IMG/VR virus record: IMGVR_UViG_3300037245_001036
Span: 1 to 29,308 of that record
Reading direction: 5' to 3' (one strand)
Origin: a virus
DNA length: 29,308 bases
In this document: piece by piece, positions 1-8,187 of the stretch
Numbering within the stretch: position 1 is the first letter of the stretch
Layout of the letters: the number at the start of each line of letters is the position of its first letter
Translations under genes and position numbers: made by a program
Notes under the pieces: generated by a model
What the model was told of the DNA's origin: nothing
Seen by the model: only the letters and a program-made list of their open reading frames with translations
The model's database searches: none

Positions 1-127
1 CTCTAGTACCCCAAGCTATCCCTGACACTGGGTCTATAAGTCCTGATGGTTTATTTGTAGGGAATGAATTTGTAGGTGTTAAAATCGCAACTTCATTAAT
101 CAATGTAGATGCTGATACACTCCTAGA
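1..127. repeat. Terminal direct repeat (left copy): circular-contig overlap
   Basis: These 127 bases are identical to the last 127 bases of the window (29182-29308). An exact 127-base overlap is what de Bruijn assemblers using k=127 leave on a circular contig. The gene crossing it reads through in frame when the ends are joined, so this is most likely an assembly overlap and not a biological terminal repeat. The unit genome is then 29,181 bp. Confidence 0.93.
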
Positions 128-937
128 GCTTCCACCTTCTGAATCTGATATATATATTAAATCTGTCGTATCTGGTGCTGTTTCTCTAGTGTAATTAGTT
201 AAATTTGTATCAACTTTGTTTAGTGTATTATCTGCTATCCTTGAATCTTGGTCTGCTAATTGTTCAAATATTGCTTCAGTAGAATCCTGTTCCACTGATA
301 TTACTTCTGATGTAACTATAGATGTGTCTATTGGTAATTCTGTAGATACTAGGGACTGAATAACATTGTATTTAGTTCCACTTTCCCAAGAATCGCCATC
401 CCAATATACTTTTTGTAAATATCTATATGTTGTCTGTGTAGTACTTGATGTGTATATACCATTCTCACATTCATAGAAATCGCCTAATGTACCTGATGCT
501 GGTAAATCTCCTGTGATGCTACCAAATCTACCTTTATCAGTTTCTAATACTGTGTCATCATCAATGCTTTCAGAAAATTGGAATGATACTAAAAACTTCC
601 CTGCTCTAAAATTTGATACTTTTGATACTGTTGATGCTGTTAATGCTTTCTCCCATACGTTAAAGTCTGCTACATCATTATAGTTAGGGTTCGTTGGGTC
701 TACTACATCTTTACCTTTTAGTGCAACATTGTCACCATCTAAAGCTAAGTGCATAGGTTCAGTGATTGTTTTACCATCCACTCTTAGAATATTGACTACA
801 GGGACAGATGAAGGGTCAGCAGGTGATACTAGCTGAACCACGTTCGTATAATTCGCACCCTTTTTAAAGGTCCCCTGACCGACACCTATTCTATCACCAG
901 CGTTATCAAATATAACCTGCAAGACGTTATCAATCAT
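1..937 (-). CDS. Large tail fibre / receptor-binding protein, N-terminal part (continues at the right end of the window)
   Basis: This is the 5' part of a gene that continues at 29308-25430 once the circle is closed. The joined protein is 1562 aa. The ATG at 937-935 follows an AGAAGGT-type ribosome site eight bases upstream and 26 bases after the stop of the hub gene, so the two are probably co-transcribed. The first ~120 residues (start MIDNVLQVIFDNAG) look like a beta-rich virion-attachment domain. Further on there is a segment reading GDFYECENGIYTS and a segment with ISDSEGGSSRSVSASTL, a linker type common in tail fibres. No frameshift or stop interrupts the frame from 937 to 1. The function is inferred from size, position after the hub gene and the fibre motifs in the other part of the protein. 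The receptor is unknown. Confidence 0.85.
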   Translation of the reverse strand, partial: MIDNVLQVIFDNAGDRIGVGQGTFKKGANYTNVVQLVSPADPSSVPVVNILRVDGKTITEPMHLALDGDNVALKGKDVVDPTNPNYNDVADFNVWEKALTASTVSKVSNFRAGKFLVSFQFSESIDDDTVLETDKGRFGSITGDLPASGTLGDFYECENGIYTSSTTQTTYRYLQKVYWDGDSWESGTKYNVIQSLVSTELPIDTSIVTSEVISVEQDSTEAIFEQLADQDSRIADNTLNKVDTNLTNYTRETAPDTTDLIYISDSEGGSSRSVSASTLINEVAILTPTNSFPTNKPSGLIDPVSGIAWGTR

Positions 938-963
938 ATTTCTTTACCTTCTTTCTTTTTTAT

Positions 964-3900
964 TTATGTAAACGGTTTAAAATCTAACCCCTTATCATTT
1001 CTCTGTGCTACATATATTGTATCTGGAAATTCATTAAATTCATCACCAACTACTGATGGTAATGGTACTGCTAATATTAATTCTCCACTATTTTTTTCCA
1101 TTAAAGCATATCCATTAAAATCTTCTTGTGATGGTGTTATTTTAAGTACTAAATTAAATTTTACTGCCCAGCTTTTCGTTATTTTACCTTGTCCTGTCAG
1201 TGCTCCACCAGTAACTTCTACTGATGATTTACCTGTACTAAAGGAAATCTCTTTTATTTTGCTTAAATTAATATTGATATCTGAACTTGGTGGGAAGTAC
1301 CCATCTTTCAGTAATACTGGTACTACATTTAATATATCTTTATCATCATTTTTAACATTATTACCACAGAATTTTACGAATCCTGGATATATTCTAAAGT
1401 CCTCTATACCTTCATCAGACAGTCCTGCAAAGAAAGCAATCTCCTGTGTATAGTTTAACACTTCCCTGCCATCTTTGTCTATGTTTAAATCGATTTTAGC
1501 TAGTCTTGGACCCTTATTAATAAAAGCATCCTCTGGGTCTATTGGGTAATTACTAGCATCTATTTCACTTGCTTCAGATTCTCCTCTAACAAATGTGCTA
1601 ATTCTAGCTGACTGTATTTCACCAAAATCATTTGTATATGGTGCTTCAGATTGATAAAATTGTTCTTCACCTTCTTCAGTCAATACTACAGATGAATCTT
1701 TACTAGGATATGTAGATATATTATTAAGCATATTCATATTAAATTGTAAAGTTGTACTATGATGTGTTGTATGTATTGGTACTATCAATTTAGTATCAAA
1801 AGCATCTGGATCATTCCAACTTGGGTCACTTGGTACTGCCTTGTTAAATCTTGCGTGGAACTCTGAATAAGTTGGTGGTCCATATTCATCATCAGGTGAA
1901 TCAAAGAAATTATATAATAGAAACTTATAGAAACCACTATCAAGTGGTGAAGCATCTGATTCTACTAGTTCTGCGTTTCTGCTTACTACTAAAAAATCTC
2001 TGTATGTTAAAGTTCTATTTAAAGTATTATCCACTGGTACTATAAATTCTCTATATGCTGAATCTACCCCTATCTGTTCACTAATAGCAGTCCAATCTTC
2101 TGATAATGTTGCTGAATAATATATACTAGAATTACCTAAATTCATTGATACATTTGTTACTACTTCATTGTCACTTGTAATATTACCTTCTTTTGGTACA
2201 AGACCAATAGATGATACTCTACCTGATACTTGCTTTGTAACCTTACCTAATTTATTTACTAGCATCTTTGCCCTACGTGCTAATCTATTACCATCTACTA
2301 CCCTGTCAGAATCATTAGAATACAATATAGAATCAGTTGCAAATTCTCTAGCATTAGTTTTATATATTCTAGCTTTAACATCTGTAGTTGGTACATATTC
2401 TAATTGAAATAGTATATTCTTTAAATCTGAATCTGGTGTAAGTTGTGTAGCTGTCAGTCCACTGTTTACTTGGTCTACTGTTACTGCTTCATCTAACCTT
2501 TGAGCTGCACCTAATATACATTCAATAATTGCTATACCTGGTTGTGGTATGAATCCTAAGAAGTCTTTTTTTTCTGATACGTGGTCAAATCCTGTAATAA
2601 ATGTGTCATCCTGTGTATATGTTAAGCTGTTACCTTGTGTAATAACATTAGCAAGTCTATCTGTTTTGTTATCTGATGCTTCATCTGATGTACCATTATA
2701 TCGATTCTTCTCTAATATGTGGTCCGTTATATCATAAACATTTGATGCTGGGTATGTCCCTGTACCTCCATCATAATTAACTGGATATCCTGTCACCAAT
2801 ACTTTTTTTATTCTGTAAAATGGTTTTGACTTAGGTACTACTATAGCTGCTGTAGTTTGATTTATCTTTCCTGGTCCATCTGTTTTTGCTCTAACATTAA
2901 TCCATCTACCCAGTGAAGGGAAGGTGAAGCTGTTGAAAGCATCCAGACTTTCCACTACACCACTAGAATTGATTTCTAAGGCACTTGTGTTATCTTGTGC
3001 TGCTATATTAAGTATTTCTGTATCGTTTGCTATACCGTTAAATAATACCCTATTATATTCATCTACTCTTATGAAATCTATGACACCAAAATCACTGTCA
3101 CCAATCTTAGGAATAGCATTTACATCATCACCAATATCTTTTAGTGCATCCCAGACTGTCTTAGCATTAAAATTACTTTCTACTGATGGTATTTTATTAA
3201 GCCAAGCTCTACTGGTATCACTTAATCTAAATTCTTGGAATGTTAGAATGTTAAAATCTACTGCATTCATATTAAATAACATTTTGTCTATTACTTCTGC
3301 ATATGACTTAATTGGTACTGTTACATCTTGATTAGCATATATATGTGTGTCTAAACTTCTTAGATATATTGTATCATCTGGGTCATCTAATAATACTTGG
3401 AATAATACTGTGACATCATCTGTAATTGTAGTGAAATCAAATCCAATATCACCTACAGTATGTATAGAATTTATTAGTCCTATCTCTATAATAATTTCTT
3501 TTGCTAAAGATTCATCTTCTATTCCATTAAAGAATACTCGCAAAGTAGCTAATATACTTCTATCAGTTGTTATAAGTTTTGGTGTTGCAAAGAAATCATA
3601 TGATGCTAATATACCGAATGTTGTGTTGTCAGCTTTCATAATATTTAGTTCCAACTCTATAGGGTCCGTTGGTGGGTTTGTTTGTACTACAGCAATAGTA
3701 GTTGGTACTGCCCCAGATATTATAACTGCTTCAAAAAATTGGTTTTTAGTATCTGGATCAATATTAGTATCTGATTCCCAGAATAATTGAACCCCTTGTG
3801 GTTGTGTCACTGTCTGGTCAGGTATTGGTCTTTTCTCTAATATCTTTGTAGGTTCTATTAATGTCAGTTGATGTGACCATATATCTAAACCATTGCTGAT

Positions 3901-4161
3901 TCTTTTAGTTGTATCTTTCAATACTAATCTTTTATATTTTACACCATCTACAGTAATTATCATTTTACTGTTTATTGGTATTTGTTTGTTATATTTAAAA
4001 GGTGAATTAGATAAAGTACATAGTGGTAATAATACTACAGAATCATCTAAAGATTCATCTAGTTCACTTGCTATTTTCATTTCTAATGAAACTAAATCAG
4101 TGATATTATATATAAGATTTTCATTAATAAAATCAAATAATTCAACTCTATATGTAATCAT
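964..4161 (-). CDS. Baseplate/tail hub-like protein (1065 aa)
   Basis: This is probably the central tail-tip (hub or Tal-like) protein that joins the tail to the fibre. The N-terminal ~120 residues have a compact beta-rich pattern with W95 followed by SHQLTLIEPTKILEKR and a TVTQP ending. That pattern resembles the start of siphophage tail-hub proteins, where a W...I.L.EPTK.LE motif closes the first beta-barrel. The remainder is Asp/Asn-rich and beta-predicted, and I see no lysozyme, peptidase or amidase motif in it. The ATG directly follows the TAA of the upstream gene, and its ribosome site (AGGAGGAG) lies inside that gene's last codons, so translation is coupled. The fibre gene follows 26 bases later. 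Location and the N-terminal pattern support the call; the C-terminal ~900 residues are unrecognised and could hold adhesion domains. Confidence 0.6.
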   Translation of the reverse strand: MITYRVELFDFINENLIYNITDLVSLEMKIASELDESLDDSVVLLPLCTLSNSPFKYNKQIPINSKMIITVDGVKYKRLVLKDTTKRISNGLDIWSHQLTLIEPTKILEKRPIPDQTVTQPQGVQLFWESDTNIDPDTKNQFFEAVIISGAVPTTIAVVQTNPPTDPIELELNIMKADNTTFGILASYDFFATPKLITTDRSILATLRVFFNGIEDESLAKEIIIEIGLINSIHTVGDIGFDFTTITDDVTVLFQVLLDDPDDTIYLRSLDTHIYANQDVTVPIKSYAEVIDKMLFNMNAVDFNILTFQEFRLSDTSRAWLNKIPSVESNFNAKTVWDALKDIGDDVNAIPKIGDSDFGVIDFIRVDEYNRVLFNGIANDTEILNIAAQDNTSALEINSSGVVESLDAFNSFTFPSLGRWINVRAKTDGPGKINQTTAAIVVPKSKPFYRIKKVLVTGYPVNYDGGTGTYPASNVYDITDHILEKNRYNGTSDEASDNKTDRLANVITQGNSLTYTQDDTFITGFDHVSEKKDFLGFIPQPGIAIIECILGAAQRLDEAVTVDQVNSGLTATQLTPDSDLKNILFQLEYVPTTDVKARIYKTNAREFATDSILYSNDSDRVVDGNRLARRAKMLVNKLGKVTKQVSGRVSSIGLVPKEGNITSDNEVVTNVSMNLGNSSIYYSATLSEDWTAISEQIGVDSAYREFIVPVDNTLNRTLTYRDFLVVSRNAELVESDASPLDSGFYKFLLYNFFDSPDDEYGPPTYSEFHARFNKAVPSDPSWNDPDAFDTKLIVPIHTTHHSTTLQFNMNMLNNISTYPSKDSSVVLTEEGEEQFYQSEAPYTNDFGEIQSARISTFVRGESEASEIDASNYPIDPEDAFINKGPRLAKIDLNIDKDGREVLNYTQEIAFFAGLSDEGIEDFRIYPGFVKFCGNNVKNDDKDILNVVPVLLKDGYFPPSSDININLSKIKEISFSTGKSSVEVTGGALTGQGKITKSWAVKFNLVLKITPSQEDFNGYALMEKNSGELILAVPLPSVVGDEFNEFPDTIYVAQRNDKGLDFKPFT

Positions 4162-4773
4162 TTATCTGCTCCTCCTCGTCTTTTCATCTATCAACTTGTC
4201 TGCGTAATAAGCAGCTCTATGTTTATCTTGTACCAAGTGGTCTATAAATTTTCTGTTTTCTTTTGATTGCTGTAGTGCTTTATATCCTATTGCTGCTCCA
4301 ATTATCAATGGATTCCCTGTAAGCAAAGTAGCACCTAATGCTAAACCTGTACTAGCTGTAGCTTGTAATTGTCCTAAATTGTTTCCTGCTTGTACATTAC
4401 CTGTAATACTTGCTGTATCTGAAGCATAGTCTAATGCTATGTTAGCTATCCCTAAAGCTGCTCCACCTACTATTGGTGCTTTTGCTCTAACAAAGTCCCC
4501 TACAGCTCCTATTCTGCTCCTTTGTGCTTGTGTCTGTGCTCTATTCGTTAAATCAAATACCTGTGTTTTTAGCTGTGCTTTTCTTTCAGGTGATACATCA
4601 AGTGCATCAATTCCTTCTATTGTTTTATTTTGGAATCCGTTTACAGCTTCACCTGTTTCATTTAGGTTTTGTCCTCCTAATGGTGTGCCTTTGTTTACAG
4701 TTTCACTATCAAATTGACCACCTGCTAATACTTCATCAGTCAATCTAATAATATGTACATTCTTATCTGGCAT
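4162..4773 (-). CDS. Small Gly/Ala-rich hydrophobic tail protein, possible minimal tape-measure or pore-forming protein (203 aa)
   Basis: I do not recognise the family. Residues 1-95 are polar and probably helical (Asn/Gln/Thr-rich, ending in a QTQAQRSR stretch). Residues ~96-115 (APIVGGAALGIANIALDY) and ~140-168 (TGLALGATLLTGNPLIIGAA) are Gly/Ala-rich hydrophobic segments. The last 35 residues are strongly charged and basic (ending EKTRRSR). The gene lies between a tail/neck protein and the hub, where siphophages place the tape measure. Its layout of a helical head, hydrophobic Gly/Ala helices and a charged tail fits a very short tape measure or an ejected membrane-penetrating protein. Its start is set by GGTGA upstream of the ATG, next to the previous gene's stop, and its TAA abuts the next ATG. 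Confidence 0.5.
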   Translation of the reverse strand: MPDKNVHIIRLTDEVLAGGQFDSETVNKGTPLGGQNLNETGEAVNGFQNKTIEGIDALDVSPERKAQLKTQVFDLTNRAQTQAQRSRIGAVGDFVRAKAPIVGGAALGIANIALDYASDTASITGNVQAGNNLGQLQATASTGLALGATLLTGNPLIIGAAIGYKALQQSKENRKFIDHLVQDKHRAAYYADKLIDEKTRRSR

Positions 4774-4775
4774 AG

Positions 4776-5618
4776 TTAGCTCACCACCGTTACATCTTTA
4801 AGTACCCAAACGATTTCCATACTTATTATATTAAAATCTTCCATACTAAATACACCACTTGAAATTACATAGTTATCTGATGCACTAAAAGCATCATCTT
4901 CATATGATATTCTATATTTTCTATTAATATTATTTCTTTTATGTAAATCTTTTGCTATCTTTACACATTGAGAATTATTTTTAATATACTGGATTGACAT
5001 ACTTATAGAGTTAGTATTAACAAGATTTGTATTTACTGTATCAGTTGTATTGGGTCTATTTCTAGGTGCTGACCCATTGTTAGCTGTTAAGCTGTAACTT
5101 AATATAGGCATTGCTTCCCCATTAATTTGTACTACTACTTGATTCTTAGTAACTGCTCCTTCAGTGAATTGGTAACTTAAAGAGAATGTAGCACTTATTA
5201 AATCTACTCCATTTGTGATTTGTGGTGATGATATTAATGGTCTAGTTATTATTTTCTCTGTGTGCCATACACCATTTTGTGTAGGTACGTTTGAATCAGC
5301 TACTACATATTGCTCTAAGATCAATTCTATTGATTCTCTTTGTTTAAATTCAGCTTCTAAATTGAATACTGCATTTTCTGTATATTGGTTATAGTCTTTT
5401 GATGGACTATTAACACCTGTAAAGAAATTAAGCATACAAGATATTATATTAGTTGTATCTGGTTTAGTGTTTACATACTCTACATAATCATCAGTGACAG
5501 TGAATACAATAGCATCAGTTATTTCTTTAGAAGCAAATAGTGATATAGATATAGCATTCAATCTATCCTGCACTTCTAGTGCTAATACATTCTTATCTAC
5601 AGTTTTTGGAAAGCTCAT
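4776..5618 (-). CDS. Two-domain tail/neck structural protein (280 aa)
   Basis: This is a virion protein by position, between head-completion genes and the hub. Residues ~1-165 contain a VQDRLNAISISLF start and a FNLEAEFKQRESIELILEQY segment. These resemble the alpha/beta fold of tail-terminator or completion proteins, but only loosely. Residues ~170-280 are a second, beta-rich half ending FSMEDFNIISMEIVWVLKDV, which looks like the closing strands of a tail-tube or Dit-like beta-sandwich. A fusion of two tail functions in one short-tailed phage is plausible. The ribosome site AAGGAG lies nine bases before the ATG, and the lipoprotein gene ends six bases before the start, with its TGA stop in the same frame. 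The fold assignment is an inference, to be tested by structure prediction. Confidence 0.5.
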   Translation of the reverse strand: MSFPKTVDKNVLALEVQDRLNAISISLFASKEITDAIVFTVTDDYVEYVNTKPDTTNIISCMLNFFTGVNSPSKDYNQYTENAVFNLEAEFKQRESIELILEQYVVADSNVPTQNGVWHTEKIITRPLISSPQITNGVDLISATFSLSYQFTEGAVTKNQVVVQINGEAMPILSYSLTANNGSAPRNRPNTTDTVNTNLVNTNSISMSIQYIKNNSQCVKIAKDLHKRNNINRKYRISYEDDAFSASDNYVISSGVFSMEDFNIISMEIVWVLKDVTVVS

Positions 5619-5624
5619 AATTAA

Positions 5625-6023
5625 TCACTCCTTCAATTTATCAATTTCAGCCCACGCTGTTTGCAACTTTTCTATATATGCTCTAATAGCTCCTGACTGT
5701 GTTCTATTGATCCTAACTACATCTGTATATAGTATGTTTAGTTCTTCGTACATAGTGAATAAATTTATATAATCTTCATCTGTATATTCGCCAATATCTT
5801 TGTTTACATATTCAGTTATTGTTATTTGTCTATCAACATATTCAATAACCATTATCTCTTTTTCTACTTCCACTATTTTTTCTACTTCCACTATTTTTTC
5901 AACATAGACTATTTTATCTACTTCTACAAGTTTGTCTACATACACTATTTCTATTTCTTTCTCACATCCAATTAATGAAAACATAAGAATGATTGTAAAT
6001 ATTAAAATATATATTTTTTTCAT
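5625..6023 (-). CDS. Small lipoprotein with hexapeptide-repeat stalk (132 aa)
   Basis: The N-terminus has a textbook lipoprotein signal. K2-K3 are followed by a hydrophobic stretch to residue 16 and a lipobox LIGC, with the acylated cysteine at residue 20. Residues ~26-58 are tandem six-residue units of the form (I/L)V(E/Y)V(E/D)K, and the C-terminal half (80-132) is helical. The mature protein would sit on the outer face of the membrane on an extended stalk. It lies inside the virion operon, between neck genes and a tail gene, with a ribosome site (AGAAGG) and a TGA stop. A known role for phage lipoproteins is superinfection exclusion (Llp of T5, Ltp of TP-J34). An outer spanin is less likely because no inner-spanin partner or endolysin is seen. 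The exact role is inferred. Confidence 0.75.
   Translation of the reverse strand: MKKIYILIFTIILMFSLIGCEKEIEIVYVDKLVEVDKIVYVEKIVEVEKIVEVEKEIMVIEYVDRQITITEYVNKDIGEYTDEDYINLFTMYEELNILYTDVVRINRTQSGAIRAYIEKLQTAWAEIDKLKE
5859..5900. repeat. 18-bp tandem DNA repeat inside the lipoprotein stalk
   Basis: Two exact adjacent copies of an 18-mer (5862-5879 and 5880-5897) sit within a stretch of period-18 identity running from 5859 to 5900. It encodes two identical IVEVEK units on the minus strand. Neighbouring units are diverged at the DNA level. Copy number could change by replication slippage and alter stalk length without breaking the frame. Confidence 0.9.
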
Positions 6024-6042
6024 TTTATGACCTTCTTTCTAA

Positions 6043-6312
6043 TCATTTTGGTGTTGAGTTAAAAAACCCACCTATCAAATATGATGCTTCAGTCCAAGAT
6101 TTTTCTATCCATCCTTTGTGAGTTCCTTCTGCATTTACATCATCAGCATAATCTAACCCCTGACCAATGATTATAGATGCACCTTCTGAAGTTCTTACTA
6201 ACTTTATTGAATCCCTTAGAGCACCTTTATCTACAGGACAATTCCTAATGAATATCTGTAATGCTTCATTCCAGGCTCTATCTCTCCTACTTATATATTC
6301 CTGTTTAGTCAT
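6043..6312 (-). CDS. HK97 gp10-like neck / tail-completion protein (89 aa)
   Basis: The motif CPVDKGALRDSIK at residues 25-37 matches the P-V-D-x-G-x-L-R-x-S signature of the HK97 gp10-like family. The later stretch DYADDVNAEGTH fits the Y-A-x-x-V-E-x-G-T pattern of the same family. Members act at the head-tail interface or in tail completion. At 89 aa it is shorter than the usual 110-150 aa. The ATG overlaps the TAA of the upstream gene by one base (TAATG), which implies coupled translation. The gene ends in TGA, and the lipoprotein follows 19 bases downstream. Confidence 0.72.
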   Translation of the reverse strand: MTKQEYISRRDRAWNEALQIFIRNCPVDKGALRDSIKLVRTSEGASIIIGQGLDYADDVNAEGTHKGWIEKSWTEASYLIGGFFNSTPK

Positions 6313-6710
6313 TATTCTGTACTAATTGTTTTGACATAACTTCCTGGAATAGGTGTTACAAATCTACGTGTAGGCACTGCGAATAAAGACCTAACTTCTT
6401 TAGTAACAAATGCTATTTGTAATACTATAGCTTCATTAGTTTCTGCATTAAATATATCTAGGAATTGGATTTTATCTTTAGTTTTAAAATCGATTCCATC
6501 AGTTGTTTGCAATACTTTTGTATCAATCCTATGTCCTATACCTGCTGCTATTCTTAGTAGTTTAGTACTTGTTAATTCCTCATAATCAAATGGTGTTGGT
6601 ATATCATCCCAAGTCAAGACTTTAACAGTTGAGCCTTCAGGTGCAATATAACCTAAATACTCATAATGGTTTGCTGGTCTGCGTTCTTCCATCATCTTAT
6701 TTCTAAACAT
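6312..6710 (-). CDS. Head-closure / stopper-like protein (132 aa)
   Basis: The position between a putative adaptor and a gp10-like protein is where siphophage-type head modules encode the head-closure protein. The sequence is beta-rich, with a TKDKIQFLDIFNAETNE stretch followed by IVLQIAFVTKEVRSLFA. This resembles small-barrel head-closure proteins that carry phrases like 'kvGDrI.....y.V..V', but the match is weak. It shares a one-base TAATG junction with the genes on both sides. A tight set of three overlapping genes supports a shared assembly step. Confidence 0.5.
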   Translation of the reverse strand: MFRNKMMEERRPANHYEYLGYIAPEGSTVKVLTWDDIPTPFDYEELTSTKLLRIAAGIGHRIDTKVLQTTDGIDFKTKDKIQFLDIFNAETNEAIVLQIAFVTKEVRSLFAVPTRRFVTPIPGSYVKTISTE

Positions 6711-7258
6711 TAATAATCACTCCTGTATTGTACATCTGATATATTCCAAGTGAATTTAGCTTCATTTAATAAGTCCCCTTGTTTAAGTACTGACTTAGTA
6801 CCATCTGGCATTGTTTCACTAGGCAATTCTGTTACATTTCCACTTTCCATATTAACACCAGTCCAGTCTTTAATAGCAAGTACATTAGTAGTTATTGCTG
6901 ACCTTGTATAATTAAGCATAGCATTCATTATTGTTACATATGATTCTGGATGACACGCTAATTTATGCTCTATTGTTTTTCTTGATTCAGCATTGAAATG
7001 TGGATATTCTCCGAATATATAACTATATACATCTTCCCTAACTTCTGCTAAGAATCCATTAGCTTTTTCTAAACTTCCTGAAAGACTTACCAAATCATAT
7101 CCTATTTTATTCTTTACTGCTCCTACTGTTAGTTGATACTGATGGTCAAATTCTTTATCAAAAGTCATATTAATAGTTTTGTCTAAGGGTCTTACTTCAT
7201 TCTTAAATATTATAGGTACACCCTCTGGTGGTGATTTGTGTATTTGTGTATTTATCAT
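6710..7258 (-). CDS. Putative head-tail adaptor (182 aa)
   Basis: The gene directly follows the major capsid gene and its terminator, the usual position of the protein that docks below the portal. The sequence is mixed: an N-terminal polar segment (residues 1-45), helical stretches around SLEKANGFLAEVREDVYSYIF and ESRKTIEHKL, and a beta C-terminus. I do not recognise a family signature, and it could instead be another neck protein. A separate ribosome site (AAGGAGATT) lies 74 bases after the capsid gene, downstream of the hairpin terminator. It is therefore probably transcribed by read-through at a lower level than the capsid gene. Confidence 0.45.
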   Translation of the reverse strand: MINTQIHKSPPEGVPIIFKNEVRPLDKTINMTFDKEFDHQYQLTVGAVKNKIGYDLVSLSGSLEKANGFLAEVREDVYSYIFGEYPHFNAESRKTIEHKLACHPESYVTIMNAMLNYTRSAITTNVLAIKDWTGVNMESGNVTELPSETMPDGTKSVLKQGDLLNEAKFTWNISDVQYRSDY

Positions 7259-7277
7259 AATATCAATCTCCTTTTTT

Positions 7278-7314
7278 AAAAAATAAGGGAAGGCATTACA
7301 CCCTCCCTATTTTA
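7278..7314 (-). terminator. Hairpin terminator after the major capsid gene
   Basis: Read on the minus strand, an AATAGGGAGG arm, a short loop and a CCTTCCCTTATT arm form a stem with two small bulges. A run of six T (7283-7278) follows at once. It lies 19 bases past the capsid stop codon. Because the other side is also T-rich (TATTTTAT), it may work weakly in both directions. It would reduce transcription of the neck and tail genes relative to the capsid gene. Confidence 0.8.
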
Positions 7315-7332
7315 TACTATTTAATGTTTACT

Positions 7333-8157
7333 CTAAGCAGCTCCATTGTCAATTTGAATTAATGTAGGTCTGATTGCACCACTGTTAAATGCTAATCTAC
7401 CTTTAACTGCTGAATCTCCATAAAACTTTTCAGAACCATCTAATGATACGATTGCTGGTGGTCTAGTCCATTCATCAATATGTGCAAATCCACGTTTTTG
7501 AACTGCTATCATATTAGTACCTGCTGGTAAATGTACTGTTCCAAATACATTGAATCCTGCTATTGCACCAATGAATCCATCAGTCAAAATCTTGTCACCT
7601 CTGTCAGTATTTAGTACGATTTTAGAATCTACATCAATTAATAGATTTTCCATTTCTGCTGTGATAATTAATGATCTATCTTTTTTAGGTGCTTTTGCTG
7701 TATCTAATGCTAGTTTTAAAGCTAAGATAGCTTTGTAAATAGTTCCTACAACTGGTTTTGGTCCACCTGCTGCTACTACTTCAGTACCATCTGCTACCAT
7801 TTTAATGAATCCTTTTAAATCAATATCTAATGCAAATGCTGATGTAGCTGATTCTATTCTGTTTCCTACTGTATCATCTGGAGCCATTTCTACTGTAACT
7901 CCATCAAGTAATTCATTAACTGCATCTTCTACCAAGTTATTCAATGACACATATGCTGATGTGTCTGTAGTTTGTGCTACCCCTGTACCAGGTACATATG
8001 TAGCTAATGTCATTAATTCGTGTACATAAATCTTAGCTGTTACTGCTCCACCTTCTACATCTGTTCTTGATACGGCTCTAATAATTGATTCTTCTTGTAA
8101 TACCTTCTCTGAAATCTTTGCATAACCCTCTACTTTTCTCGCTGTTGTTGCTGCCAT
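7333..8157 (-). CDS. Major capsid protein, HK97-fold type (274 aa)
   Basis: The protein has the pattern of the Firmicute phage capsid family that uses a separate scaffold. It has a short Ala/Thr N-terminus, an early helix, an extended loop with GVAQTTDTSAYVSLNNLVEDAV, and a central domain with RSLIITAEMENLLI followed by DGFIGAIAGFNVFGTVHLP. The segment GFAHIDEWTRPPAI and a closing RLAFNSGAI strand complete it. That order of NTAEM-type helix, G-x-I-x-G-F-x-V strand and C-terminal beta strands is typical of HK97-fold capsid proteins. It follows the scaffold gene by 30 bases, has a strong GGAGGA ribosome site, and is followed by a terminator, as expected for the most abundant virion protein. No N-terminal delta domain is present. 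Confidence 0.85.
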   Translation of the reverse strand: MAATTARKVEGYAKISEKVLQEESIIRAVSRTDVEGGAVTAKIYVHELMTLATYVPGTGVAQTTDTSAYVSLNNLVEDAVNELLDGVTVEMAPDDTVGNRIESATSAFALDIDLKGFIKMVADGTEVVAAGGPKPVVGTIYKAILALKLALDTAKAPKKDRSLIITAEMENLLIDVDSKIVLNTDRGDKILTDGFIGAIAGFNVFGTVHLPAGTNMIAVQKRGFAHIDEWTRPPAIVSLDGSEKFYGDSAVKGRLAFNSGAIRPTLIQIDNGAA

Positions 8158-8187
8158 AATTTAAATCCTCCATTTTTTTATAATTTT

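Noticed and set aside
5625-5627. TGA read as tryptophan, fusing lipoprotein and tail protein
   Set aside because: AAGGAG and an ATG follow at correct spacing, other genes also end in TGA (6043), and Trp is encoded by TGG throughout. The code is standard.
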